Shown in pieces: positions 22,816-31,058 of a stretch of 58,117 nucleotides of DNA; the stretch's first letter is position 1, and each line of letters begins with the position of its first letter. The DNA is from Dysgonamonadaceae bacterium. Lineage in GTDB: Bacteria; Bacteroidota; Bacteroidia; Bacteroidales; Dysgonomonadaceae. The stretch is taken from NCBI GenBank assembly GCA_031272205.1, contig JAISUH010000097.1, forward strand, positions 1 through 58,117, read 5' to 3'. The position numbers were made by a program, and so were the translations under genes. The notes beneath the pieces were generated by a model, which was not told the origin of the DNA, did no database searches, and was given only the letters and a program-made list of their open reading frames with translations.

Positions 22816-24288
22816 TTAGAGCGTTTTGTTCTTCAAAAACGCATCCATCGCTTTTGCTGCCCGTCGCCCGTCGCCCATAGCGAGGATAACGGTTGCGCCG
22901 CCTCGCACGATGTCTCCGCCGGCAAAAATAGGACTGTCCGCCGTTTGCATCGTGTCTGGGTTCACGACTATCGTTCCCCATTTGCTTATTTCCAATCCTG
23001 CGAACGACGATGGAATCAGCGGATTGGGTGATACGCCCACGCTGACGATGACCTCATCGACATCCACCCATACCGTATCGCCTTCTACGGCTACAGGTTT
23101 CCGGCGGCCGGAAGCATCGGGCTCGCCCAGTTGCATGCGTTGCAACAGCATGCGTTGCACCTGCCCATTTTCATTTCCTTCGTAGCGAAGCGGGTTGTGC
23201 AGCGTGAGGAATCGGATACCCTCTTCTTTAGCATGTTTCACTTCTTCGATGCGGGCGGGCATTTCTTCTTCGGAGCGGCGGTAAACAATCATCGCTTCAT
23301 CCGCTCCCAAGCGGCGTGCGGTACGCACAGCATCCATCGCGGTGTTTCCGCCGCCGATAACGGCAACGCGTTTGCCTTTGTAAACGGGGGTGTCGCTTTC
23401 GTCGTCGGCTGCCTGCATGAGGTTCACACGGGTAAGGTACTCGTTGCAGGACATCACGCCAATCAGATTTTCACCGGGGATATTCATGAAATTGGGCAAT
23501 CCTGCCCCGCTTCCCACGAACAACCCTTGAAAACCGTCAGCCTGCAAATCTTCCTGCGAAACGGTTTTGCCAATGATGCAGTTGGTTTCGAATTTCACGC
23601 CCATCTTTTTCAAACCTTCGATTTCCACATCAACAATTTCGTTTGGCAAACGAAATTCGGGGATGCCGTAGCGGAGCACGCCTCCCAATTCGTGTAGCGC
23701 CTCGAAAACCTTAACGTCGTATCCCGCTTTTGCCATATCTCCGGCGAAGGCCAAGCCTGCGGGGCCTGAACCTACGACCGCTATTTTGATGCGATTGGGT
23801 GTTGCCGTTTCAGGGATGGAGATGTTGCCGCTCTCGCGTTCGTAATCGGCTGCAAAACGTTCCAGATAACCGATGGCAACGGCCTCCTTTTTTAATTTTT
23901 GCGGGTAGAAGCATTGGCTTTCACATTGACGCTCCTGCGGGCATACACGTCCGCAAACAGCAGGCAAGGCGCTGGTTTCTTTCAAGGTACGGGCTGCTTC
24001 GAGAATCTCGCCCCGTTCGATATTTTTGATGAATTTGGGAATGTTTATCTCCACCGGACAACCGGTGATGCAGTTCGGACTCACACAGTCGAGGCAACGC
24101 CGGGCTTCTGCCATGGCCTGCTCCAAAGAAAGCCCTCGATTGACTTCCTCGTAATTATGACTGCGGATTTCGGGGTCTGCCTCCGGCATTTTCACCCGTG
24201 GAAACTCGGTGCGTTCTTTGTTCTTTATGTTTTTCCGAAGTTCCTCTCGCCACGATTGCGCCCGTTCGGTTTGTAAATATTCGCTCAT
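22816..24288 (-). CDS. nfnB: NfnB-type subunit, NADPH-dependent ferredoxin oxidoreductase (GltD-like)
   Basis: The 490-residue flavoprotein resembles the glutamate synthase small subunit. It carries two [4Fe-4S] cysteine sets (Cys65, 68, 73, 77 and Cys112, 116, 122, 126), an FAD-binding GSGPAGLAFAGDMAKAGYD stretch near residue 173 and an NADPH-binding GGGNTAMDAVRTARRLGA motif. No large glutamate synthase subunit is nearby; instead the partner NfnA gene lies 50 bases upstream. The pair forms the electron-bifurcating NADH-dependent reduced ferredoxin:NADP+ oxidoreductase, which balances NADH, NADPH and ferredoxin in anaerobes. Sulfide dehydrogenase (SudAB) is a close alternative name for the same architecture. 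Confidence 0.85.
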   Translation of the reverse strand: MSEYLQTERAQSWREELRKNIKNKERTEFPRVKMPEADPEIRSHNYEEVNRGLSLEQAMAEARRCLDCVSPNCITGCPVEINIPKFIKNIERGEILEAARTLKETSALPAVCGRVCPQERQCESQCFYPQKLKKEAVAIGYLERFAADYERESGNISIPETATPNRIKIAVVGSGPAGLAFAGDMAKAGYDVKVFEALHELGGVLRYGIPEFRLPNEIVDVEIEGLKKMGVKFETNCIIGKTVSQEDLQADGFQGLFVGSGAGLPNFMNIPGENLIGVMSCNEYLTRVNLMQAADDESDTPVYKGKRVAVIGGGNTAMDAVRTARRLGADEAMIVYRRSEEEMPARIEEVKHAKEEGIRFLTLHNPLRYEGNENGQVQRMLLQRMQLGEPDASGRRKPVAVEGDTVWVDVDEVIVSVGVSPNPLIPSSFAGLEISKWGTIVVNPDTMQTADSPIFAGGDIVRGGATVILAMGDGRRAAKAMDAFLKNKTL

Positions 24289-24338
24289 ATCATTTAGTTC
24301 TTATTGCTGGTCTCGTCAGAAATCAACTTGTTATCGCA

Positions 24339-25121
24339 TCAGTTATACGCTCTCAACCGCATCAGCATTTCGTCGAAATCGACTTGGTGGGCATCAAATT
24401 CGGGGCCGTCCACGCACACGAATTTTGTTTGTCCGCCCACGGTAACGCGGCATGCGCCGCACATACCCGTCCCGTCCACCATGATGGTGTTGAGCGAGGC
24501 GAGCGTGGGGACGTCGTATTTTTTTGTGGTCAGCGATACAAATTTCATCATGACGGCAGGGCCGATGGTTACACACAGATCCACTTTTTCATGCTTCAGC
24601 ACTTGTTCGACACCTTCGGTTACCAAGCCTTTTTGCCCGTAGCTGCCGTCGTCGGTCATCACGATGACTTCATCGGAATATTCGCGGACTTGATTTTCGA
24701 GGATGACGAGCTCCTTGCTTCGCGCTGCCAATACACTGATAACGCGGTTTCCCGCTTTTTTCATAGCTTCGATGATGGGAAGCAGGGGAGCGATTCCCAC
24801 GCCGCCTCCGGCGCAAACCACTGTACCGAATTTTTCGATGTGGGTGGCTTTACCCAAGGGACCCACCAAATCGGTGATGTAATCTCCGACGTTGAGTTCG
24901 CACACTTTTCGCGACGATTTGCCCACGCGCTGAATGACAAGCGTGATCGTTCCTTTTCCCGTATCGGCGGAAGCGATGGTGTAGGGTACCCGTTCGCCTT
25001 TTTTCCCTACGCGCACAATCACGAAATGGCCGGCTTTGCGGCTTTTGGCGATCAGCGGAGCTTCAACTTCGAATTTTACGACATTATCGGACAAAAATTC
25101 TTTGGAGACAATTTTATTCAT
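24339..25121 (-). CDS. nfnA: NfnA-type subunit, FAD/[2Fe-2S] NAD-binding protein
   Basis: The 260-residue protein has an FAD-binding barrel (ARSRKAGHF-like KSRKAGHFVIVRV, RVPYTIAS), an NAD-binding domain (VCAGGGVGIAPLLPI) and a C-terminal [2Fe-2S] site with Cys221, Cys224 and Cys236 and Asp216 in VDGTGMCGAC. Three Cys plus one Asp is the ligand set described for NfnA, which sets it apart from the dihydroorotate dehydrogenase subunit PyrK. It is first in the operon, under its own promoter, and its product pairs with NfnB. Confidence 0.85.
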   Translation of the reverse strand: MNKIVSKEFLSDNVVKFEVEAPLIAKSRKAGHFVIVRVGKKGERVPYTIASADTGKGTITLVIQRVGKSSRKVCELNVGDYITDLVGPLGKATHIEKFGTVVCAGGGVGIAPLLPIIEAMKKAGNRVISVLAARSKELVILENQVREYSDEVIVMTDDGSYGQKGLVTEGVEQVLKHEKVDLCVTIGPAVMMKFVSLTTKKYDVPTLASLNTIMVDGTGMCGACRVTVGGQTKFVCVDGPEFDAHQVDFDEMLMRLRAYN

Positions 25122-25146
25122 TCCAATCTTTCAAGTATTTCGAGTA

Positions 25147-25177
25147 CAAATGTAGGCTATTTTTGGGTTTCATGAAA
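25147..25177 (-). promoter_or_regulatory. Promoter of nfnA operon
   Basis: Read on the minus strand: TTTC at 25174-25177, a 19-base spacer, then TACATTTG at 25147-25154. It is back to back with the tmRNA promoter, only 16 bases away. Confidence 0.65.
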
Positions 25178-25193
25178 ATTTGAGAGAAACTTG

Positions 25194-25224
25194 TTTCCAA
25201 TTCGTTGAAAATGTTGTATCTTTG
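25194..25224 (+). promoter_or_regulatory. Promoter of tmRNA
   Basis: TTTC at 25194-25197, a 19-base spacer and TATCTTTG at 25217-25224. Transcription should start near 25228-25231, about 30 bases before the mature 5' end, within a hairpin that precedes the RNA. Confidence 0.65.
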
Positions 25225-25257
25225 TAGGCTTATTTTTCGGCGGAAAAAGAAGCCTAC
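25224..25257 (+). other. Hairpin in the 5' leader of pre-tmRNA
   Basis: GTAGGCTT (25224-25231) pairs with AAGCCTAC (25250-25257). After one A-G mismatch, TTTTTC pairs with GAAAAA around a GGCG loop. It ends three bases before the mature tmRNA and is likely a processing structure, or a DNA inverted repeat overlapping the start site. Confidence 0.5.
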
Positions 25258-25260
25258 CTT

Positions 25261-25656
25261 GGGGTTGACCGGTTTTGACAGCGGGTAGAAGCGGTTTGTA
25301 AGCATGCAGTGCTTTGTCGGTTGGCACTTTAATCTCAAACGTCAAACAATTAACTGGCAATAACAATTACGCTCTTGCTGCTTAATCGAAGTACAGTAGA
25401 TTATTAGCTTAATCCCGGCACAGGTGTTGGGACAAGACATCGCCCGGAAGCTCTGGCTTCGAAGCGTTCCGAGACGGCGGTGCAGGTAAATCGGAGATAG
25501 GACGGCAGAGGCTTCGGCTTCCGTCCGAAACAAAGAAGATAAGGTAAAAGTTGGTGGCTTCGGTCTTGCTTTTACCCGACAATCAAGGCGAAGATAAGCA
25601 TGTAGAAAGCAGATTCCTTCCTCGTTTGGACGAGGGTTCGAGTCCCTCCAGCTCCA
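25261..25656 (+). ncRNA. ssrA: Transfer-messenger RNA (tmRNA)
   Basis: The 5' end GGGGTTGACCGGTTTTGACA and 3' end GTTCGAGTCCCTCCAGCTCC form the tRNA-like domain: acceptor GGGGTTG pairs with CAGCTCC, followed by discriminator A. The CCA is not encoded. The tag reading frame starts at GGC 25356 and encodes GNNNYALAA, then TAA at 25383-25385. It ends in the standard YALAA degron and is close to tags known in Bacteroidales. The rest (25386-25600) is the pseudoknot region with several GC-rich stems. tmRNA rescues stalled ribosomes together with SmpB. It has its own promoter and a downstream terminator. Total length is about 396 nt. Confidence 0.96.
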
Positions 25657-25747
25657 CAAATTTATTGTATATAAGGGTTTTATCTTTGTGATGAAATGTG
25701 TAAGTTTCCCGGCCGCGGTCGGCATACAGACGATGGGCTTACAATAT

Positions 25748-25779
25748 AAAGGGTGTCTTTCGGGATGCCCTTTATTTTT
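25748..25779 (+). terminator. Terminator downstream of tmRNA
   Basis: AAAGGGTGTC pairs with GATGCCCTTT (10 pairs including two G-U) around TTTCGG, followed by ATTTTTG. It lies 92 bases past the mature tmRNA end. Confidence 0.75.
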
Positions 25780-25837
25780 GATGTTTTTTCGTCCGAACCT
25801 GCCAAAGGTGCTGCTACCGTACTTTGATGTCTCCCTT

Positions 25838-26629
25838 TCAGGCTTTTTCGGGCGCTTTTTTTGCTTCCTGCCAAATGGCTTCCATCTCGTCCAAAGTCAT
25901 GTCTTTGAGCTTGAGCCCCGCTTCCTTAGCTGTTTTTTCCAAATAATTGAAGCGCCGGATAAATTTCCGGTTAGTGCGTTCCAGCGCGTTATCGGGATTG
26001 ACTTTGTAGAGCCGTGCGGCGTTGATGATGCTGAACAGTAAATCGCCAAATTCGGCTTCGATAGTGTCTTCGTCCATCCGGGCAATTTCGACTTTCAGTT
26101 CATCGAGTTCCTCGTTTACCTTATCCCAAACGTCTTCGCGCCGGTTCCAGTCGAAACCCGCGTTGCGAGCTTTGTCCTGTATGCGGTAGGCTTTCACAAT
26201 AGACGGGAGAGCCGAAGGAACGCCTTCCAATACGGTTTTGTTTCCCCCTTTTTCTTTCAGTTTAATCTGTTCCCACGATTTTTCGACCATCCCTGCCGAA
26301 TCGGCATGAGCGTCGCCGAAAACGTGCGGATGGCGAAAAATGAGCTTTTCCGATATTTTGTTGCACACATCGCCGATATCGAAAGCCTCTTTTTCTTCGC
26401 CGATTTTCGAATAAAAAACCACGTGCAGCAACAGATCGCCCAGTTCTTTTTTGATTTCTTCGTTATCGTTGTTGAGGATGGCCTCGCAGAGTTCGTAGGT
26501 TTCCTCGATGGTGTTGGCACGCAGGCTTTCGTTGGTCTGAACGCTGTCCCAAGGGCATTTCACACGCAGCTCGTCCATAATATCGAGCAGTCGTCCGAAA
26601 GCCTCTAATTGTTGTTTGCGAGTCGTCAT
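25838..26629 (-). CDS. mazG: Nucleoside triphosphate pyrophosphohydrolase MazG
   Basis: The 263-residue protein has two tandem MazG domains: the first with EETYELCEAI and KKELGDLLLHVVFYSKI, the second with NEELDELKVEI and AEFGDLLFSIINAARLY. The paired EExxE/ExxD helices bind Mg2+ and hydrolyse NTPs to NMP and pyrophosphate, a house-cleaning and stress-response role. The length equals that of E. coli MazG. It is just downstream of dsbD, separated by the dsbD terminator, so it may be expressed by readthrough; no separate promoter is obvious. Confidence 0.95.
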   Translation of the reverse strand: MTTRKQQLEAFGRLLDIMDELRVKCPWDSVQTNESLRANTIEETYELCEAILNNDNEEIKKELGDLLLHVVFYSKIGEEKEAFDIGDVCNKISEKLIFRHPHVFGDAHADSAGMVEKSWEQIKLKEKGGNKTVLEGVPSALPSIVKAYRIQDKARNAGFDWNRREDVWDKVNEELDELKVEIARMDEDTIEAEFGDLLFSIINAARLYKVNPDNALERTNRKFIRRFNYLEKTAKEAGLKLKDMTLDEMEAIWQEAKKAPEKA

Positions 26630-26640
26630 GTTTTTGATGA

Positions 26641-26675
26641 AAAAAACGAGGCTTTTTCAGCGAGCCCCGTTTTTA
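26641..26675 (-). terminator. Terminator of dsbD
   Basis: On the minus strand AACGGGGCT pairs with AGCCTCGTT (nine pairs, one G-U), followed by a run of six T. It sits in the 49-base gap between dsbD and mazG. Confidence 0.75.
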
Positions 26676-26678
26676 TTG

Positions 26679-28745
26679 TTATTTTTTATAGTTTTTCAAT
26701 CCTGTTCTCAAAAATTCGATGTATTTGTCCGCATTTTCGTCGTAAGCATACGACGGGGCAATGGGCTTCCCCTCATTATCGAGCGCAACGTAATAGGGTT
26801 GTCCGCTCACGCCGAATTTGTGGCGTTGCAGGTAGCTCCATTTGTCGCCGATGGTTTTCAACTTTGTTTTTCTCCCGTTTTCATCTATTTCTATCTGTGC
26901 GGGGAGCTTGGTTTTGTCGTCCACCATCAACGAAATCAGGACATAATCGTTTTCGAGGATATTTTTCACGCGGGGGTCCGTCCATACCGAAGCCTCCATT
27001 TTGCGGCAATTCACGCACCCAAAGCCGGAAAAATCAATCAATACCGGTTTGCCGGTTTGTTTGGCGTACAGCATCCCAGTTTCGTAATCGTCTGATTTGG
27101 GGTGTACTACGCCTTCGTAGAGGTTCATGTCCTGCGTATATATCGGAGGCGAAAATGCGCTGATGGCTTTCAATGGGGCGCCCCATAATCCGGGGACCAT
27201 GTACAGCGCAAAAGCGAAAGAAACGATCGACAAAAACAGGCGGGGAACCGAAACATGCGGCAAATCGCTGTCGTGGGGCAATTTCAACTTCCCGATCAGG
27301 TACATCCCCAACAGCGCAAAAATGACGATCCACAATACCAAGAAGACTTCGCGGTCGAGAATCCCCCATCCGTAGGCCAGATCGGCTACCGATAAGAATT
27401 TGAGGGCCAAGGCTAATTCAAGGAAACCGAGGACGACTTTCACCGAATTGAGCCAGCCCCCCGATTTCGGCATGTTTTGCAACCACGAAGGAAAGATAGC
27501 GAACAGCGCAAACGGAATGGCAAGAGCCAAAGCGAAGCCAAACATACCCACGGCCGGGCCTAAGTAGCTGCCCGAAACGGCCGTTTCCACCAAAAGGGTT
27601 CCTATAATCGGGCCGGTACACGAAAAGGAGACCAAGGCTAAGGTGAAAGCCATGAAAAAGAGGCTTAACAAGCCGCTTGTTCTGTCTGCTTTTGCGTCCA
27701 TTTTGTTTGTCCACGACGAAGGCAGTACCAACTCGAAAGCTCCGAAGAACGAAATGGCGAAAACAACCAACAACGCAAAGAACAGCAAGTTGAAAACCGC
27801 GCTGGTGGACAGATCGTTTAGTGCGCTCGCCCCGAAAATGGCCGTGATGATTAAGCCCAGAAATACATAGATCACAATGATAGACAGTCCGTACCAGACG
27901 GCTTGCGATATGGCTTTCTGCCTGTCCGATTTGTTGCGTTTCAGGAAAAAGCTGACCGTCATCGGAATCATCGGCCAAACGCAGGGTGTCAGCAGGGCAA
28001 TCAGTCCGCCGACGAAACCGGCGAGAAGAATACCCCACAACGAACGTCCGGACACGTTTCCTTCCATTCCGTATTCTTTCAATTGTTCGATAACGGGAGT
28101 CCAGAGCGCATCCTTGTCAAGTTCGGCCGAGCTGTCCGATGCAGATATTGCTGTTGTATCGGGTTGTTGCGCTTGTGTTACGGTATCCGTATCCAAAGCG
28201 GGTGCGGCATCAATGGGCAATAGAGGGGTTTTTGTTTCGACGGTCTCGGCCGGTTTTGTTTCGACGCTTGCTTTTGCCGGTTCGGGCAGGTCGGAGGCTC
28301 CAAATGCAAAATCGACGGGGAGCGGAGGCGTGCAAGTCTCATCGTTGCAGGCCTGAGCGCGGACATCTCCTTCGAGCGCAAATTGTGCTCTGTCGGTGAT
28401 TTTGAGGGCTTGCACAAATTTCACCGTTCCATCGAAAGTGCCAACCGTCATGTCGAAATTCGGATCGAAGGCTTCATGAGCTTTCCGCCCTTCGGCTTTG
28501 AAACTCCCTGTCGGAGTTGCTCCGGCAATTTTATCGATGCTTAAGGTTGTAGGCGTCGGGCCTCCTTCGGGGATGTTGACATCGTATAAATGCCATCCGG
28601 GGTCAACCGTAGCCTGAGCAACAAAATGAACTACTCCGTTTCCCTTGTCTTCCAAAGCGAATTTCCAAGAAACGCTCTCCTGTGCAAAGGCGCCGACGGA
28701 AGAAAACAAGGCAATCAAAAGGGGTAAAAAAGATTTTACTTTCAT
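26679..28745 (-). CDS. dsbD: Thiol:disulfide interchange protein DsbD
   Basis: The 688-residue membrane protein has a signal peptide (LLIALFSSVGAFA), an N-terminal periplasmic DsbD-alpha-type domain (FALEDKGNGVVHFVAQATVD), a low-complexity Pro/Thr/Ala linker near 150-205, eight predicted membrane spans containing the CVWPM and SCTGP cysteine motifs, and a C-terminal thioredoxin-like domain with CVNC near residue 576. It carries electrons from cytoplasmic thioredoxin to periplasmic reductants. The length and order are complete for the family. Two promoters diverge between it and apbE. Confidence 0.93.
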   Translation of the reverse strand: MKVKSFLPLLIALFSSVGAFAQESVSWKFALEDKGNGVVHFVAQATVDPGWHLYDVNIPEGGPTPTTLSIDKIAGATPTGSFKAEGRKAHEAFDPNFDMTVGTFDGTVKFVQALKITDRAQFALEGDVRAQACNDETCTPPLPVDFAFGASDLPEPAKASVETKPAETVETKTPLLPIDAAPALDTDTVTQAQQPDTTAISASDSSAELDKDALWTPVIEQLKEYGMEGNVSGRSLWGILLAGFVGGLIALLTPCVWPMIPMTVSFFLKRNKSDRQKAISQAVWYGLSIIVIYVFLGLIITAIFGASALNDLSTSAVFNLLFFALLVVFAISFFGAFELVLPSSWTNKMDAKADRTSGLLSLFFMAFTLALVSFSCTGPIIGTLLVETAVSGSYLGPAVGMFGFALALAIPFALFAIFPSWLQNMPKSGGWLNSVKVVLGFLELALALKFLSVADLAYGWGILDREVFLVLWIVIFALLGMYLIGKLKLPHDSDLPHVSVPRLFLSIVSFAFALYMVPGLWGAPLKAISAFSPPIYTQDMNLYEGVVHPKSDDYETGMLYAKQTGKPVLIDFSGFGCVNCRKMEASVWTDPRVKNILENDYVLISLMVDDKTKLPAQIEIDENGRKTKLKTIGDKWSYLQRHKFGVSGQPYYVALDNEGKPIAPSYAYDENADKYIEFLRTGLKNYKK

Positions 28746-28822
28746 AAAAAGATTTTATTTTTCAGATAAGGTCAGAAAACGATACCTTATATTAAAACAG
28801 TTTACAAATAAATTTCAATAGA

Positions 28823-28855
28823 CAAAAGTACGGAAAAATTTCGTATATTCGCAAT
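28823..28855 (-). promoter_or_regulatory. Promoter of dsbD
   Basis: On the minus strand ATTG at 28852-28855, a 21-base spacer and TACTTTTG at 28823-28830. The -7 element matches TAnnTTTG fully. Confidence 0.6.
28844..28851 (+). promoter_or_regulatory. Likely -7 element of apbE operon
   Basis: TATATTCG differs from TAnnTTTG at one base. It interleaves with the -33 region of the divergent dsbD promoter, so the two promoters may compete. No good -33 partner was found. Confidence 0.4.
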
Positions 28856-28894
28856 GTTTTTGCGGAGAAGACCGGCTCCGGAAATTAGTGAAAG

Positions 28895-29713
28895 ATGGAT
28901 GAACCTTGTTATTTCAACTATTTTGAGTCGTCGAAAACATTCCATGGAGCGATACGAAATATCATGGGTACGCGGTTTGACATCGTGATGCTTGGCGAAA
29001 GCCGTGCGCAATCGGCGGCGGTGTTTATGGATTTGAAGCGGGAGTTGCGGCGCTTGGATTCTCTGTTGAACCGTTTTGATGATGAGAGTGAGATTTCGAA
29101 ATTGAACGTCCGCGCTTCATCCGGCTTTGTACCCTTATCCGCAGAAGTTTGGGCGATTTTGTGCGATTGCAAGCGTTATCACGAAATAACGGATGGCTTG
29201 TTTGATGTAACAAAAGACGATTTCTCCGGAATTTTGTTTCGGGAGGGCGACCGATCGGTCTCTTTTGCCTCCGGCAAGACGACCGTCGATTTGGGCGGCT
29301 ACGCAAAAGGCTATGCCTTGTTGCGCTTGCAACAAATCCTTTCGGACAACAACGTGGGGCAATGTTTCGTGGATTTTGGGAACAGCTCTATTTTGGGCGT
29401 CGGGCATCATCCCTTCGGCGATTCGTGGAAGGTGAGCATGGAAAATCCCTATCGGCGGGGGGAAACGGTTTTTGAAATAGATATACGCGACCGCGCCCTG
29501 TCCGTTTCCGGAAACAGACCCGAATATTCGGGACACATTATTCACCCGGCAACAAAAAAAGCGACGGATGAGCGAAAAGCTGTTTGTGTGGTTTGCAAAA
29601 ATCCCTTAGACGCGGAAGTCTTGACGACAACGTTGATGATTGCCGGCGATAAAGAAAAAAACGATATTTTGAAGCGCTTCGAAGTCGATAGCGTGTATGA
29701 ATATAAATGGTAA
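28895..29713 (+). CDS. apbE: ApbE family FAD:protein FMN transferase
   Basis: The 272-residue protein shows ApbE landmarks: an N-terminal MGTRFDI strand, the DLGGYAKGYALL FAD-binding stretch near residue 132, HIIHPATKK near 210 and the Mg2+-binding DAEVLTTTLMIAG near 240. ApbE attaches FMN covalently to Thr in RnfG, NqrC and similar proteins. Unlike most family members it has no signal peptide or lipobox with this start and is short, so it may act in the cytoplasm or use a missed upstream start; none is visible. It is followed after 17 bases by the oxidoreductase gene. Confidence 0.88.
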   Translation: MDEPCYFNYFESSKTFHGAIRNIMGTRFDIVMLGESRAQSAAVFMDLKRELRRLDSLLNRFDDESEISKLNVRASSGFVPLSAEVWAILCDCKRYHEITDGLFDVTKDDFSGILFREGDRSVSFASGKTTVDLGGYAKGYALLRLQQILSDNNVGQCFVDFGNSSILGVGHHPFGDSWKVSMENPYRRGETVFEIDIRDRALSVSGNRPEYSGHIIHPATKKATDERKAVCVVCKNPLDAEVLTTTLMIAGDKEKNDILKRFEVDSVYEYKW

Positions 29714-29730
29714 GTTAAGTAAGAGTAAAA

Positions 29731-31056
29731 ATGTCAAAAAAAGAGAAGCAAGTTGACGCGGGACTGCGTCAGTTTATTAAAGATTTGGGTTATGTGGCGG
29801 GTGGCGCCGCATTGCTGGGGACTGTCCCTTGGCTGCAATCGTTCACCCCCGATAAATTAGACGAGATAAAAAAAGAAAAAGCCCGCATCGGGTTAATCGG
29901 CGTCGGTTCGCGGGGGCAGTACCACATCCATAATTTGTTGGAGATGCCGCATGCGAAGATTGTTGCGCTGTGCGATAATTACGAGCCGAATCTGAAAGCC
30001 GCTTTGGAGCTTTGTCCCGACGCGAAAACCTATACCGATTACAAAAAACTGATCGAGGCGAAAGATATTGACGGCGTAATTGTTGCTACGCCCCTGAATT
30101 GGCATGCGGTAATCACATTGGATTCCCTCTCCGCCGGGAAACACGTTTTCTGCGAAAAAGCCATGGCGCTGACCATGGAAGAGTGCAAAGCGGTTTACGA
30201 AGCCTATAAACAGTCCGACCGCGTATTGTATTTCTGTATGCAGCGGATGTTCGACGAAAAATATATTAAGGGTATCCGGATGATTCGGTCGGGGCTCCTT
30301 GGCGATGTGGTCGGCGCCCGTTGCCACTGGTTTAGGAACAACGATTGGCGCCGCCCGGTTCCTTCCCCCAATTTGGAAAAGCACATCAATTGGCGGCTGT
30401 ATCGGGAGTCGTCCTGCGGATTGATGACCGAGCTGGCCTGCCATCAACTCGAAGTCTGCAATTGGGCGACAGCGCTCACACCCAAATCCGTCGTGGGCAT
30501 TGGAGACATTGTTCATTGGAAAGACGGCCGGGAAGTATATGACAGCGTAAGCCTCGCCTATCATTACGGAAATGGCGTGAAAATAACTTACGAATCGCTG
30601 ATAGCCAATAAGTTCAACGGGATGGAAGAGCAAATTCTCGGTAGCAAGGGAACCCTGAATCTTGCTACGGGAATGTATTATTTGGAAGACGAAGCGGAGG
30701 GCAATAGCGCCATCGAACAGCTTCTTGCTCAAATCGGAGATAAGGTCTTTTCGGCAGTTCCGGCGGCAGGGGCGAGTTGGCGTCCGGAAACGAAAAAAGT
30801 GTACAAAGCGCATCCGGTTATCAAGGGAAAATTCAATGTGAACGACGGCATGTCGATGATTGGCGCCGAGAAAGACGGCTCCGACGAGATGCTGTCGTCG
30901 TTCTGTCAGGCCTGCATCACGGGCGAAAAAGGCAGGGATATTGTGGAAGAGGCTTACAGCGCAACCACCCTTTGCCTGCTCGGCGACCGGGCCATGCGCG
31001 AACAGCGTTGCGTGGAATATCCCGAAGAATTTAAAATCCCCTTCATGAAATTTTGA
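29731..31056 (+). CDS. Gfo/Idh/MocA family oxidoreductase
   Basis: The 441-residue protein has an N-terminal hydrophobic stretch (LGYVAGGAALLGTVPWL) that looks like a Tat signal lacking the twin arginine, then a Rossmann NAD(P) fold (ARIGLIGVGSRGQYHIH) and the family helix (CEKAMALTMEECKAVYEAY). The usual EKP motif is EKA here, with the Lys kept. The C-terminal alpha/beta domain ends with YPEEFKIPFMKF. Such proteins oxidise or reduce sugar derivatives; some exported relatives are GH109 glycosidases that use NAD, but the GH109 pattern is not clearly present. It is in one unit with apbE and a small membrane protein. Substrate unknown. Confidence 0.88.
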   Translation: MSKKEKQVDAGLRQFIKDLGYVAGGAALLGTVPWLQSFTPDKLDEIKKEKARIGLIGVGSRGQYHIHNLLEMPHAKIVALCDNYEPNLKAALELCPDAKTYTDYKKLIEAKDIDGVIVATPLNWHAVITLDSLSAGKHVFCEKAMALTMEECKAVYEAYKQSDRVLYFCMQRMFDEKYIKGIRMIRSGLLGDVVGARCHWFRNNDWRRPVPSPNLEKHINWRLYRESSCGLMTELACHQLEVCNWATALTPKSVVGIGDIVHWKDGREVYDSVSLAYHYGNGVKITYESLIANKFNGMEEQILGSKGTLNLATGMYYLEDEAEGNSAIEQLLAQIGDKVFSAVPAAGASWRPETKKVYKAHPVIKGKFNVNDGMSMIGAEKDGSDEMLSSFCQACITGEKGRDIVEEAYSATTLCLLGDRAMREQRCVEYPEEFKIPFMKF

Positions 31057-31058
31057 CA

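Noticed and set aside
24198-25175. 325-codon plus-strand frame antisense to nfnA
   Set aside because: nfnA has clear cofactor motifs; the antisense product has none and crosses the nfnA promoter.
25342-25725. Minus-strand open frame over the tmRNA
   Set aside because: It lies wholly on the tmRNA and its 3' flank; the RNA assignment is far stronger.
25688-26041. 117-codon plus-strand frame after tmRNA
   Set aside because: It spans the tmRNA terminator and the 3' end of mazG on the other strand and has no domain or ribosome site.
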